In this document: piece after piece, positions 7,588 to 14,676 of the stretch
Numbering within the stretch: position 1 is the stretch's first letter
Layout of the letters: every line of letters begins with the position of its first letter
Assembly (NCBI RefSeq): GCF_009604375.1
Contig: NZ_WEGH01000003.1
Coordinates: 1,240,001 to 1,304,000, forward strand
Origin: Actinomadura macrotermitis
GTDB taxonomy: Bacteria > Actinomycetota > Actinomycetes > Streptosporangiales > Streptosporangiaceae
DNA: 64,000 nt
Direction of reading: 5' to 3'
Position numbers and translations under genes: made by a program
The notes under the pieces: generated by a model
Database searches by the model: none
What the model saw: only the letters and a program-made list of their open reading frames with translations
What the model was told of the DNA's origin: nothing

Positions 7588-8961
7588 ATGGCTTCTCTGG
7601 CTGAGGTCAAGGCGTTTCGCGGTGAGGAGCGGGAGTGGGAGGACCGTTCCTGGTTCCCGCCCGGTCCGCAGCTGGCGGTGTGCCTGTCGGGCGATAAGAA
7701 CCGGCTGGGCGACCTGAGTGATGCGGAGTTGTGTGAGCGGATGGCCGCGGCGCGGCGCCAGGCCTCCTGGGCCCAGGCACAGGAACTCGCGGCCATCGCC
7801 GAGCTCGCCGCTCGCCGCCACGCTCAGGATGAGCAGCAGGATCCCGATTACCGGGTCCTGTCGGCGCGCGAATCGCTGCTGGAAGAGGTCTCCGCTGCGC
7901 TGGCGGTGACGGGCAATGCCGCAGCGACCCTGGTGCACCTGGCCGAACGTCTGGCGCATCAGTTGCCTGGGACGCGGGAGGCGTTGCAGGCCGGACGGAT
8001 CGATCTGGCCAAGGCCCGTGCCATCTGCGATGCCACCGACCACCTGCCCGACTCGCTGTGCGCCCGCGTCGAGGACACCGTCCTGGACGGGGCCGAGGAG
8101 CGGACGACGGGACAGCTGCGCGCCAAGATCAAGCGCCTGGTGCGGCGGCTGGCACCCACCGAACTGGAAGAGCAGACCCGCAAGACGGTCAAGGGACGGC
8201 GGCTGGAGCTGTGGGAGTCCGGGCATGGCGCCGCCGGCCTGGCATTGATCGACATCCCCGCCGATGACGTGGCCGCGGTGCACAACAAGCTCACCGCCGC
8301 CGCCCACGGCCTCAAACAGGACGGCGACGCCCGGCTGATCGACCAGATCCGCGCCGACCTGGCCCTGCAACTCCTGCGCGGCGTCCCGCTCCCCGAAGCC
8401 GTCCACGCGCCCCCAGCAGAGGCCAAGAGCACGGACCCGGCGCCCACTGCCGCGGACACGGTTGAAGATCTCGGTGACTCGGTCGCTGAGATGGTCGGTC
8501 ACGCTGCGCGGCGCAAACTGGAAGAGCTGCGCGCGCATGTGGAGTTCCACGGGCGGCTGGCCGACCTGCCCCGCCTGGCCGCACGCGCCGTCGAAGACCT
8601 GCACGAGCGGCTCGCCCCGCTGCGCGACACCGCCTGCGACCACGGCAAGCCCGGCTACCGGCCACCCGCCGCACTACGCCGCCAGATCGAAACCCGCCAC
8701 GCAACGTGTGTCTTCCCCACCTGCAACCGGCGCTCCGAACACTGCGACATCGACCACACCACCCCCTACGGCACACACAGCGCGCAGGGAACAACCTGCG
8801 GATGCAACCTCGCACCGCTGTGCCGACGCCACCACCGGACCAAACAAACAACCCAGACCAACGAGACAACCGGATGGCGCCTGTTCCAGCCCTGGCCCGG
8901 CGTCCTGATCTGGATCACCCCCGCCGGAACCTGGCACATCACCCTCCCCAACCGGCAATAA
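7588..8961 (+). CDS. DUF222 and HNH endonuclease domain protein (13E12 repeat family)
   Basis: A 457-aa protein. Residues about 35-330 are the DUF222 helical region (LSDAELCERMAAARRQASWA, AELAARR, DEVSAALAVT-like segments, and the conserved GKARAIxDAT equivalent DLAKARAICDAT). Residues about 365-425 are a zinc-braced HNH nuclease: CVFPTC, then HCDIDHTTPYGTHS, then CGCNLAPLCRRHHRTKQ, which contains the DxDH metal/catalytic histidine and the final RHHR. It ends in an aromatic WRLFQPWPG tail usual for the family. It is full length and lies alone inside the 2-kb insertion. The family is common and multicopy in actinomycetes; its biological role is not established. Confidence 0.92.
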   Translation: MASLAEVKAFRGEEREWEDRSWFPPGPQLAVCLSGDKNRLGDLSDAELCERMAAARRQASWAQAQELAAIAELAARRHAQDEQQDPDYRVLSARESLLEEVSAALAVTGNAAATLVHLAERLAHQLPGTREALQAGRIDLAKARAICDATDHLPDSLCARVEDTVLDGAEERTTGQLRAKIKRLVRRLAPTELEEQTRKTVKGRRLELWESGHGAAGLALIDIPADDVAAVHNKLTAAAHGLKQDGDARLIDQIRADLALQLLRGVPLPEAVHAPPAEAKSTDPAPTAADTVEDLGDSVAEMVGHAARRKLEELRAHVEFHGRLADLPRLAARAVEDLHERLAPLRDTACDHGKPGYRPPAALRRQIETRHATCVFPTCNRRSEHCDIDHTTPYGTHSAQGTTCGCNLAPLCRRHHRTKQTTQTNETTGWRLFQPWPGVLIWITPAGTWHITLPNRQ

Positions 8962-9051
8962 CCCCTGCCGGAGACAGATCACTCACCCCGCCCCGATGGC
9001 AGCAGCCCTGAAGGGACATGGCCACCTACCTAAAGCTCGATGAGATCAGCT

Positions 9052-9056
9052 CGATG
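9052..9056 (+). repeat. Target-site duplication, right copy (CGATG)
   Basis: Right partner of 7037-7041, followed directly by TTGCG.AGCGCTGCAACTTC of the DUF397 5' half. Confidence 0.75.
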
Positions 9057-9136
9057 TTGCGTGGGAGCGCTGCAACTTCTACATAGTTGGAGTTCTCCGA
9101 GGTAGTGCTCCGGCTCGGCTTCCTCCGTAGGATCAC
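9057..9136 (-). pseudogene. DUF397 gene, 5' half (split by the DUF222-HNH element)
   Basis: From a GTG at 9134-9136 it reads VILRRKPSRSTTSENSNYVE then VAALPRN, aligned codon for codon with MTEWRKSSRSTTSENTNCVE of the intact copy at 10.2 kb, and breaks at 9056/9057. The ATG of the intact genes has become GTG and the first five codons have drifted (VILRR for MTEWR), so the gene may have been decaying. The divergent hypothetical gene starts only four bases away. Confidence 0.85.
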
Positions 9137-9139
9137 GCC

Positions 9140-9628
9140 ATGCCTGCTGACGAACCCGTGACCCGGTCCGCGTTCTCCGGTGGTGTACAGCCGATATCGG
9201 TTCCCCGGCCGATGCCGCAGTTGCCGCAGCGGATCTGGTCGGATGAAGACTGGAGGCGGATCCGGCTTGGTTACGCGTCGCAGGACATGGACGAGAAGTG
9301 GGACGTCTTCGCGGAGGGCGAGGTTGTCTTCCTGCACCGCAGCTGGACCGGTAACGGTGTCTTCGCGGCGACCTTCGCGCCGGTTGCCGACGGCGGATGG
9401 CGGATCGTCAGCGCCATGGTCGAACGTGATGCCGAGCGCTATCGAGGCACCGACGATGCCTACGACTGCGTCATGCTCGAGTTGGTGATCAGCGCCATCG
9501 TGCTCGGTGAGCCGGCGGCCGACCTCCGCTCGAAGCTGGTGGAGTTGACGCGTCGGGGGTCGGGTGCCACCGATGCCCCTGCCGGCCTGATTCAGCACAG
9601 CGCCTTGGGGCTGCGCTCGAACTCCTGA
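9140..9628 (+). CDS. Conserved hypothetical protein
   Basis: A 162-aa soluble protein. The core reads WDVFAEGEVVFLHRSWTGNG, then FAPVADGGWRIVSAMVERDA and YDCVMLELVISAIVLGEP, a compact alpha/beta pattern that I recall from unnamed actinomycete proteins with a conserved HRSWTG motif. No signal peptide or membrane segment. The ATG is back to back with the DUF397 5' half. The 3' end abuts the duplicated DUF397/XRE units. Function unknown. Confidence 0.75.
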   Translation: MPADEPVTRSAFSGGVQPISVPRPMPQLPQRIWSDEDWRRIRLGYASQDMDEKWDVFAEGEVVFLHRSWTGNGVFAATFAPVADGGWRIVSAMVERDAERYRGTDDAYDCVMLELVISAIVLGEPAADLRSKLVELTRRGSGATDAPAGLIQHSALGLRSNS

Positions 9629-9880
9629 TGATCGCTCGGGGCCGCTCGAACCGGTGCAGCCATATGAAGGCACGCTCGGCGGAACGACGCCCAGCAGTCG
9701 CTCCGGCTCGACTTGCGCCACTCCGTCATCGGTATATCTCCATGGCTCGAAGGATCGCCGCTCGCGACGGACCGACGGGGACGGCGATGTGGCCGATGCG
9801 GTCATTTCCTCCGACGGCGCTCCGCACACCTTGGGGAGGCTGGCCACCAGCCTGTCCCCAAGGCCTGGGATCCGTGACGG
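9629..9880 (-). pseudogene. Decayed DUF397 unit: 5' stub plus XRE 3' remnant
   Basis: At 9700-9729 the minus strand encodes MTEWRKSSRS, identical to the start of the intact DUF397 genes, then runs into unrelated sequence (DCWASFRRACLHM). Upstream, 9730-9880 matches 10076-10219 base for base over most of its length (TCTCCATGGCTCGAAGGA, CCTTGGGGAGGCTG, CCACCAGCCTGTCCC), which is a frame-shifted remnant of the 3' end of the XRE gene. This is the oldest unit of a serial duplication. Confidence 0.75.
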
Positions 9881-10069
9881 TCAGGACAGGTCGTGATCGC
9901 CGCGCTTGATCGCAGCCACCAGCTCACGGAAGCCCACGGAGGGCAGTGCGAGCTTGGGCCCGTCGGGGTTCTTTGAATCGCGCACGCCGATGTTGCGTGC
10001 AAGGTTCGCAACTTCCACACAGTCTCCGCCGGATGTGCCGCTCCGGCTCGACTTGCGCCACTCCGTCAT
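9881..10069 (-). CDS. DUF397 domain protein (copy 1)
   Basis: A 62-aa protein, MTEWRKSSRSGTSGGDCVEV then NLARNIGVRDSKNPDGPKLA and a C-terminal IKRGDHDL. The WRKSS, CVEV, VRDSK and P.L.F motifs define DUF397. In streptomycetes such small proteins partner WhiJ/Scr1-type XRE regulators encoded alongside and modulate their DNA binding in development and antibiotic control. Two codons upstream there is an in-frame ATG (10075). Upstream of it lies a remnant of the XRE 3' end rather than an intact regulator, so its partner is presumably the protein at 10.4-11.2 kb. Confidence 0.85.
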   Translation of the reverse strand: MTEWRKSSRSGTSGGDCVEVANLARNIGVRDSKNPDGPKLALPSVGFRELVAAIKRGDHDLS

Positions 10070-10075
10070 TGGCAC

Positions 10076-10219
10076 ATCTCCATGGCTCGAAGGACCACCA
10101 CTCGCGACGGACAGACAGGAACGGCCATGCGGCCGAGACGGTCATTTCCTCCGACGGAGCTCCATACACCTTGGGGAGGCTGACCACCAGCCTGTCCCTA
10201 GGCCTGGAATCCGTGACGG
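10076..10219 (-). repeat. Remnant of the XRE gene 3' end between DUF397 copies
   Basis: Reads, with frame shifts, as the end of the neighbouring XRE/DUF5753 gene: it finishes VVLRAMEMCQ-like immediately before the DUF397 start, as the true XRE gene ends VILRAMEMYQ. It closely matches 9730-9880, showing that the duplicated unit is XRE 3' end plus DUF397, about 330-340 bp. Confidence 0.75.
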
Positions 10220-10411
10220 TCAGGGCAGGTCGTGGTCGCCGCGCTTGATCGCAGTCACCAGCGACTGAAAGCCCGTGGAGGGCAGCGCGAGCTTGGGCCC
10301 GTCCGGGTTCTTGCTGTCACGCACGCCGATGTTGCACGCGAGCGCTGCAACTTCTACACAGTTGGTGTTCTCCGACGTAGTGCTCCGGCTGGACTTGCGC
10401 CACTCCGTCAT
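10220..10411 (-). CDS. DUF397 domain protein (copy 2, cognate of the XRE regulator)
   Basis: A 63-aa protein, MTEWRKSSRSTTSENTNCVE then NIGVRDSKNPDGPKLALPST and IKRGDHDLP. Its ATG overlaps the TGA of the XRE/DUF5753 gene (ATGA), so the two are translationally coupled as in the abaA/WhiJ and Scr1-Scr2 loci of Streptomyces. It is 192 bp including stop, the reference for the split copy at 6.9/9.1 kb. Confidence 0.9.
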   Translation of the reverse strand: MTEWRKSSRSTTSENTNCVEVAALACNIGVRDSKNPDGPKLALPSTGFQSLVTAIKRGDHDLP

Positions 10412-11223
10412 TGGTACATCTCCATGGCTCGAAGGATCACCGCTCGCGACGGGCCGACGGGGGCGGCGATATGGCCGATACGGTCATATCTTATCGCGAA
10501 GTCCTCCACCTCCTTGGGGTCGGTCACCAGTTCGCCGCCATGGGTCGCGTCGGCGTATGCGATGTCGCGCGCATCCACCGTAAGGATCACGAGCGACCCG
10601 TCATAGCCGACGTGAACACCCGCACTTTTCTCCACCACCCGCACGTTGACGTGCGGAAGTTCGCTGATTTCCACCAGACGCGCGAGTTGCTCGCGCATGA
10701 TCTCCGGGGAGCCGACGAGCTGCTCCAGGACGACCCAGTTGATGATCACGGAGAATTCCGGCGGCCGGTCCTTCTCGAAGACCGCCGCCTGCCGAGCCAG
10801 GCGCTTCTCGACCTCCGCCTCCAGATCTCTGACGAGCCCCACGGAGAACACCGCCCGGGCGTAGGCCGGCGTCTGGAGCAATCCAGGAACCAGACCGACC
10901 TCCCACGTACGGATGCGCGTTGCACGCTCCTCCTGCTCTGCCAGGTCTCCCAGCTGCCATTCGTCGCCTTTGCGTTCCTTGGCGAACTTCACCAAACGCG
11001 TGAACAGCCGATCCAGCCCCCATTCACGATCAATGGTCTCCGCATGAACCAACTGCAGGGGGATATGACCGGATTCGATGCGTGAAACGATCGAACGATC
11101 ACGGTCGATAAGCCGTGCCAGGTCGGACCCGGAGACGTTCCGCGCTCGGCGCTGTCTTGCCAGCTCAACGGCTATGAAGTCCCACATCGACCGATCAGGG
11201 TCCAGCGGGTCGTAGCCTGCCAT
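10408..11223 (-). CDS. XRE-family regulator with DUF5753 (Scr1/WhiJ-like)
   Basis: A 271-aa protein with an N-terminal helix-turn-helix (about residues 18-75, ELARQRRARNVSGSDLARLI, DRDRSIVSRIESGHIP) followed by the DUF5753 ligand/partner domain. The latter has the conserved RTWEVGLVPGLLQTPAYARA, ARQAAVFEKDRPPEFSVIIN and VVEKSAGVH blocks. It couples to the downstream DUF397 gene. Family members repress development or act as antitoxin-like regulators with DUF397 proteins. Divergent from the small gene at 11333. Confidence 0.92.
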   Translation of the reverse strand: MAGYDPLDPDRSMWDFIAVELARQRRARNVSGSDLARLIDRDRSIVSRIESGHIPLQLVHAETIDREWGLDRLFTRLVKFAKERKGDEWQLGDLAEQEERATRIRTWEVGLVPGLLQTPAYARAVFSVGLVRDLEAEVEKRLARQAAVFEKDRPPEFSVIINWVVLEQLVGSPEIMREQLARLVEISELPHVNVRVVEKSAGVHVGYDGSLVILTVDARDIAYADATHGGELVTDPKEVEDFAIRYDRIGHIAAPVGPSRAVILRAMEMYQ

Positions 11224-11332
11224 CGATCATCCTCCGTTCCATGCATTTGATTCGCGAACGTAGCGAGCCTAATCCGCAGAGTGCACGCTGGAGGCATGGA
11301 TTCACAATCGATCATTCCGGAGAGGCACGGCA

Positions 11333-11668
11333 ATGGCAACCACCTTCAAAAGGCCTGAAAGGCCGCAGACCACGCCAGAGCAATGCGAACGGCGGCTGCG
11401 CGCGCTTGATTCCGTGATGGCCGCTCATCCGCTGCTCGCGGGCGGCGTGGTCCACGCGGACGGGCACGTCTTCCTCAGCGTGGTGCGTTACGGCTCGCCC
11501 GCGCACCTGGTGCGGGTGGCGGTGGTGATGGCGGACGGAGCGCCGCACTACGCGTGGCACACCGGCGAAGACCACGGGCGGATCATCGGGCCGGCCGACG
11601 ATCCCGTTGGGGCCGTGGGCGTACTCGTCCGCGTGCTCGTGGGCAAGGCCGGGACATGCCCGGGGTAG
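11333..11668 (+). CDS. Small hypothetical protein divergent from the XRE gene
   Basis: A 111-aa soluble protein. The body reads MAAHPLLAGGVVHADGHVFL, then RYGSPAHLVRVAVVMADGAP and HYAWHTGEDHGRIIG. GGAGAGG lies ten bases before the ATG. Position divergent from an XRE/DUF5753 regulator suggests it belongs to that regulon. No family recognised. Confidence 0.7.
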   Translation: MATTFKRPERPQTTPEQCERRLRALDSVMAAHPLLAGGVVHADGHVFLSVVRYGSPAHLVRVAVVMADGAPHYAWHTGEDHGRIIGPADDPVGAVGVLVRVLVGKAGTCPG

Positions 11669-11883
11669 CCCCTGTGACCGGACATGCTGTGGCGTGGCTG
11701 GCGCTGGCCGCGGTGGCGCTGCTGCTGCTCGGGGCCGCCCTGGGGGCGTACTTTGCCGCGCTCACGCTGCGTCCTTCATCCAGAAAGAGGGGGCGGCATG
11801 AGATGCGCGTGGGCTCTGTGCGACGGCCCGCTCGCAGACGCATGCGCGAATCGAGCGGTGCTGCCCGATGGACCGGCAGGTGA
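11656..11883 (+). CDS. Small single-pass membrane protein
   Basis: A 75-aa protein whose ATG overlaps the end of the preceding gene. Residues about 7-33 (HAVAWLALAAVALLLLGAAL then GAYFAALTL) form one transmembrane helix, followed by a very basic tail (SSRKRGRHEMRVGSVRRPAR). The next gene starts inside its 3' end in another frame, so the C-terminus may be shorter in function than in sequence. Function unknown. Confidence 0.5.
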   Translation: MPGVAPVTGHAVAWLALAAVALLLLGAALGAYFAALTLRPSSRKRGRHEMRVGSVRRPARRRMRESSGAARWTGR

Positions 11884-12265
11884 TGGGCGCATGAGTCCCA
11901 CCATGATGCGGCCCGCGCGGCTTGCGCAGACCGCTGTGGCGGCGTTCGAGGAGGCCATGGCCCTTCAGGGGCGGCCTGCGTCGATGATCCGTTATGTCGC
12001 GGACACCGCGCGTGGGGAAGCCGAGGAAGCGCTTGCGGATGTTCCGGTGGCGCCCGCCCGGGAGGCGCTGGATGCTGCTTTCAGCGTGGTGAGCGGCATC
12101 GTCCGCCGGCTGCTGGGCGAGACGGAGCACTTGCCGGACGCGGTCAACGCCATCCGGGACGAGGCACACAAGCGCGCTCGTCAGGTGGACGCCGTCGATG
12201 CGCCGGATTCCCGCTTCGTGCGCGAGGCCCGGCGGCTGATCTGTGGTGAGGCCGCGCAGCCCTAA
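11798..12265 (+). CDS. Hypothetical protein, third gene of the small operon
   Basis: A 155-aa soluble protein starting MRCAWALCDGPLADACANRA after AGAGGGGG. An alternative ATG at 11892 (MSPTMMRPARLAQ) would remove the cysteine-bearing leader. The rest is helical and charged (AAFEEAMALQGRPAS, DAVNAIRDEAHKRARQ). Its stop overlaps by four bases the stop of the convergent pilus gene. No family recognised. Confidence 0.65.
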   Translation: MRCAWALCDGPLADACANRAVLPDGPAGDGRMSPTMMRPARLAQTAVAAFEEAMALQGRPASMIRYVADTARGEAEEALADVPVAPAREALDAAFSVVSGIVRRLLGETEHLPDAVNAIRDEAHKRARQVDAVDAPDSRFVREARRLICGEAAQP

Positions 12266-12681
12266 GGGGCCGGGGCGTTGCCGGTGATGGGGGCGGCGGT
12301 GGCGCTGCCCTTCATCGTGAAGGAGCCGAGGCCGGGGATGATGCCCAGGATCTGGGGCTTGACGGTCAGTTCCACCTGAACGTCGACCGCCTGGTCGGTG
12401 GCGTCGCAGCGGCTGGCGGTGATCTTGTCGTCGTAGTCGTCCAGCAGCGCGCAGGCGGCGGCGCGGGCGCGGGCGGGGTCCAGGATCGGCTTGCCGGTCT
12501 CGCGCAGGCGGTCGGTGTCGATCTGGTTGGCGCCGGCGCGGGCGGCCTGCTCGGCCATGTCGGCCGCGCGCTGGCGGGCGTGGATCGCCAGGCCGCCGTC
12601 CACCAGCAGGCCCGCCAGCATGAGGACGGTCGGGGTGAACAGCACCACGTAGAGCGCCATGGCGCCCCGGTCACGGTTCAT
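12262..12681 (-). CDS. TadG-like pilus assembly protein
   Basis: A 139-aa protein, MNRDRGAMALYVVLFTPTVL then MLAGLLVDGGLAIHARQRAA. It has the short basic N-terminus, single hydrophobic helix and G-L-x-V-D-x-G motif of TadG/TadE pseudopilins, followed by a periplasmic or extracytoplasmic domain with a Cys pair (AACALL, ASRCDAT). Last gene of the Tad operon; overlaps the gene upstream by 11 bp. It lacks the vWA domain of full TadG. Confidence 0.82.
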   Translation of the reverse strand: MNRDRGAMALYVVLFTPTVLMLAGLLVDGGLAIHARQRAADMAEQAARAGANQIDTDRLRETGKPILDPARARAAACALLDDYDDKITASRCDATDQAVDVQVELTVKPQILGIIPGLGSFTMKGSATAAPITGNAPAP

Positions 12682-13099
12682 CGGCGGTCTCGGTTCCGCG
12701 GTAGGTGTAGAAGTCGATCGGGGCGAGGGCGTCGCCGGTCAGTTCCTTGGTGCCCGGCAGCCCGATGAAGGACATGTCGGAGAGGTCGACGTCGCAGAAC
12801 ACCTTCACCTTGACCGTGCCGCCCGGGCGCCAGTTGTAGGTGTCGGCCTTGACCTGCGGGCCGCCGGTACACCAGTTGCGGCCCTTCAGGCTGGCGTCAC
12901 CGGCCTTCTCAGCCATGTCGACGGCGTCTCTTTCGCTGCGTGCCAGGGACGCTGCGCGGGCGGCGTCGCGGGCCGCCCCGTCCACCTGGCTCTGCGCGTC
13001 CACCATCCGGCCGACGCCCGCCAGGAAGAGCAGGAAGATCACGAAGAGCGGGGTGACCAGCACCATCTCCAGCGACATGGAGCCGTCGTCGCGCCTCAT
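12671..13099 (-). CDS. TadE-like pseudopilin
   Basis: A 142-aa protein: MRRDDGSMSLEMVLVTPLFV then IFLLFLAGVGRMVDAQSQVD. The GSMSLE peptide before the helix, with Glu at position +5-like, is the TadE/TadF processing motif. A disulfide-capable pair (WCTGG, VFCDVD) lies in the outer domain. The start at 13099 overlaps the stop of the preceding gene (ATGA), so the upstream in-frame ATG is rejected. Confidence 0.85.
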   Translation of the reverse strand: MRRDDGSMSLEMVLVTPLFVIFLLFLAGVGRMVDAQSQVDGAARDAARAASLARSERDAVDMAEKAGDASLKGRNWCTGGPQVKADTYNWRPGGTVKVKVFCDVDLSDMSFIGLPGTKELTGDALAPIDFYTYRGTETADEP

Positions 13100-13524
13100 T
13101 GCGCGGCCCCCTCGCAGGCGGTGCCGGCACCGACGTCGGGGCGGAAGCACTCGATCGGCCCTTCCGAGCGCTGGGACACGTGGAAGGTCATGAACGGGAT
13201 GACCCTGATGGCCTCGCCGCTGACCTGCACCCAGCGCTGGTCGCCGCCCTCGCCGGACCGGACCTGCAGGCCGGTGATCAGGTTCCGGCCGATCTGGACG
13301 ACGTCGCGGCGGGCCTTGCCCTCGGCGGCGTCCTGCCAGCCGCCGCCGACCGGCGCGGTGCGGGCGACGCGGGCGCCGGACTGCGCGGCGGCGAGCGCGA
13401 CGTGCCGCGCGTGGAAGACCATCGTGAACTGCACGACCGCCAGCAGGACCAGGATGATGATCGGGGTCAGCAGCGCCAGTTCGATGGAGGAGGCCCCCCG
13501 CTCGTCCTGGAGCCGCTGGATCAT
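13096..13524 (-). CDS. TadE-like pseudopilin
   Basis: A 142-aa protein, MIQRLQDERGASSIELALLT then PIIILVLLAVVQFTMVFHAR. RGASSIELALLTP is the classic TadE motif: cleavage after Gly, Glu five residues later, then the transmembrane helix and a helical outer segment (AAAQSGARVART). Overlaps its neighbours by four bases on both sides, so it is cotranslated within the operon. Confidence 0.9.
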   Translation of the reverse strand: MIQRLQDERGASSIELALLTPIIILVLLAVVQFTMVFHARHVALAAAQSGARVARTAPVGGGWQDAAEGKARRDVVQIGRNLITGLQVRSGEGGDQRWVQVSGEAIRVIPFMTFHVSQRSEGPIECFRPDVGAGTACEGAAQ

Positions 13525-13742
13525 CCGTTCTTTCCGTTCACGTCGATGCTGTGCGCCTTGTCCATGATCTTTTGGGTGATGATGATGCCGATGCCGAGGG
13601 CGATGGTCGCCAGGACGGCGGTGATGATCGCCCACTCGATGGCCGAGGCACCGCGGGACAGGTCCTCGTCGCGGGCCCGGTCCAGCCGGACGCCGAGCAT
13701 GGCGCGCAGATAGATGATCGCCGGGTTGTCCAGGGGATTCAC
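13521..13742 (-). CDS. Flp-family pilin-like small protein
   Basis: A 73-aa protein ending RGASAIEWAIITAVLATIAL then GIGIIITQKIMDKA. The G-A-S-A-I-E-W motif before a hydrophobic helix is that of Flp/TadE prepilins, and the short length and position before the TadE genes fit the major Flp pilin. The leader of about 30 residues is long for Flp. GGAGCCCCC precedes the ATG. Confidence 0.78.
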   Translation of the reverse strand: MNPLDNPAIIYLRAMLGVRLDRARDEDLSRGASAIEWAIITAVLATIALGIGIIITQKIMDKAHSIDVNGKNG

Positions 13743-13758
13743 GGGGGCTCCTTCGGGG

Positions 13759-14676
13759 TCATGACTCGAGCATTCTCATCAGGGCGGGGAAGACCAGGAA
13801 CACCAGGAAGGCCAGGCAGAACATCAGCTGGGCGATCATCATCGACTGGGACCGTTCGCCCGCCTTGCCCTCCAGGTCCGACAGTTGCCGGCTGCGCATC
13901 GACGCGGCGCGGGCCGCGAGGGACTTGCGGATCTGCGCGCCGTCGTCGGCGACCAGGGAGAGCGCTCCGGCCAGGTCCTTCAGCTCCGTGACGCCCAGTT
14001 CGTCACCGAGCCGGCCGAGCGCCTGCCACGGAGTCTGACCCGTGATGCGGGCGTTGGCAAGGGTGTCGCGCAGCCGGTGCATGCCCCAGCCCTCGCCGAC
14101 GGTGGACGCCGTCATCAGCGCCTCGGGCACGCCGCGCCCTCCCGACAGGTTCATCGAGACCAGGTCCAGGAACGCGCCGACGACGTGCCGGAAGTCCTGG
14201 CGGCGCGCGTTGGCCTCCTGGCGGAGCTGCAGGTCCGGCAGGAAGAAGAACACGCCGGCGAAGATCAGGCAGATCCATGCAGGCGCTTGGATCGAGACGC
14301 CAAGGCCGAGGAAGGCGAAGTAGGCGACCAGGACCGGCAGGAACAACAGGGCCGCCGCCGGCAGCAGGAACTTGGTGGCCAGGAACCCGTCCAGCGACCG
14401 CTCCGTGACGGCCAGGTCCGCGCGCACCGACCGCAGCTGCCACCCGCGGGCCTCGCACAGCCGCACCAGTTCCCGCCCCACGCGCGCCCGCAGCCCGCCG
14501 ACCTTCTCCAGCGTCGGGGACAGGCGGCCCGCCTGGGCGTCCTCCAGGTCGCGGCGGCGGGCGGCGTCCAGGGTGGCCAGGCGCGCCGACAGGCCCGGGC
14601 GGGCCGGGAACAGGGCGCGGACCAGCAGGTACAGGCCGAGGCCGACGACGGCGCCGGCGATCATCGTGCCGGTCAT
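13759..14676 (-). CDS. tadC: TadC-like type II secretion F-domain membrane protein
   Basis: A 305-aa inner-membrane platform protein of the Tad pilus. Two hydrophobic pairs (residues about 4-22 and 100-155) flank the cytoplasmic T2SSF domain (FRHVVGAFLDLVSMNLSGGR, GVPEAL, SLAARAASMRSRQLSDLEGK), and it ends with a hydrophobic helix. Its ATG overlaps the end of tadB by four bases, which rejects longer upstream starts. TadB and TadC work as a pair around the TadA ATPase. Confidence 0.88.
   Translation of the reverse strand: MTGTMIAGAVVGLGLYLLVRALFPARPGLSARLATLDAARRRDLEDAQAGRLSPTLEKVGGLRARVGRELVRLCEARGWQLRSVRADLAVTERSLDGFLATKFLLPAAALLFLPVLVAYFAFLGLGVSIQAPAWICLIFAGVFFFLPDLQLRQEANARRQDFRHVVGAFLDLVSMNLSGGRGVPEALMTASTVGEGWGMHRLRDTLANARITGQTPWQALGRLGDELGVTELKDLAGALSLVADDGAQIRKSLAARAASMRSRQLSDLEGKAGERSQSMMIAQLMFCLAFLVFLVFPALMRMLES

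Larger units (their letters stand above)
7042..9051 (+). mobile_element. 2,010-bp insertion carrying a DUF222-HNH gene
   Basis: This segment interrupts a DUF397 gene with base-pair precision. Flanks are the 5-bp duplication CGATG. The left end begins AGTGATCTCATTC (7042-7054) and the right end, read inward on the other strand, begins AGCTGATCTCATC (9051-9039): inverted repeats agreeing as AG, TGATCTCAT with one extra base. The only convincing gene is a DUF222-HNH endonuclease (7588-8961) with its own promoter; no DDE, serine or tyrosine recombinase is present. DUF222-HNH proteins form the 13E12 repeat family of mycobacteria. Whether the protein drives the movement or is cargo moved in trans cannot be told. 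Confidence 0.8.

Noticed and set aside
7246..8643. A 465-codon minus-strand frame over the HNH gene
   Set aside because: The plus-strand frame carries DUF222 and HNH motifs, a consensus promoter and a ribosome-binding site; the minus frame has none.
7042..9051. IscB/IsrB (HEARO/omega RNA) element
   Set aside because: The protein has no RuvC domain; its N-terminus is DUF222, and IS200/605-related elements do not make target duplications as seen here.
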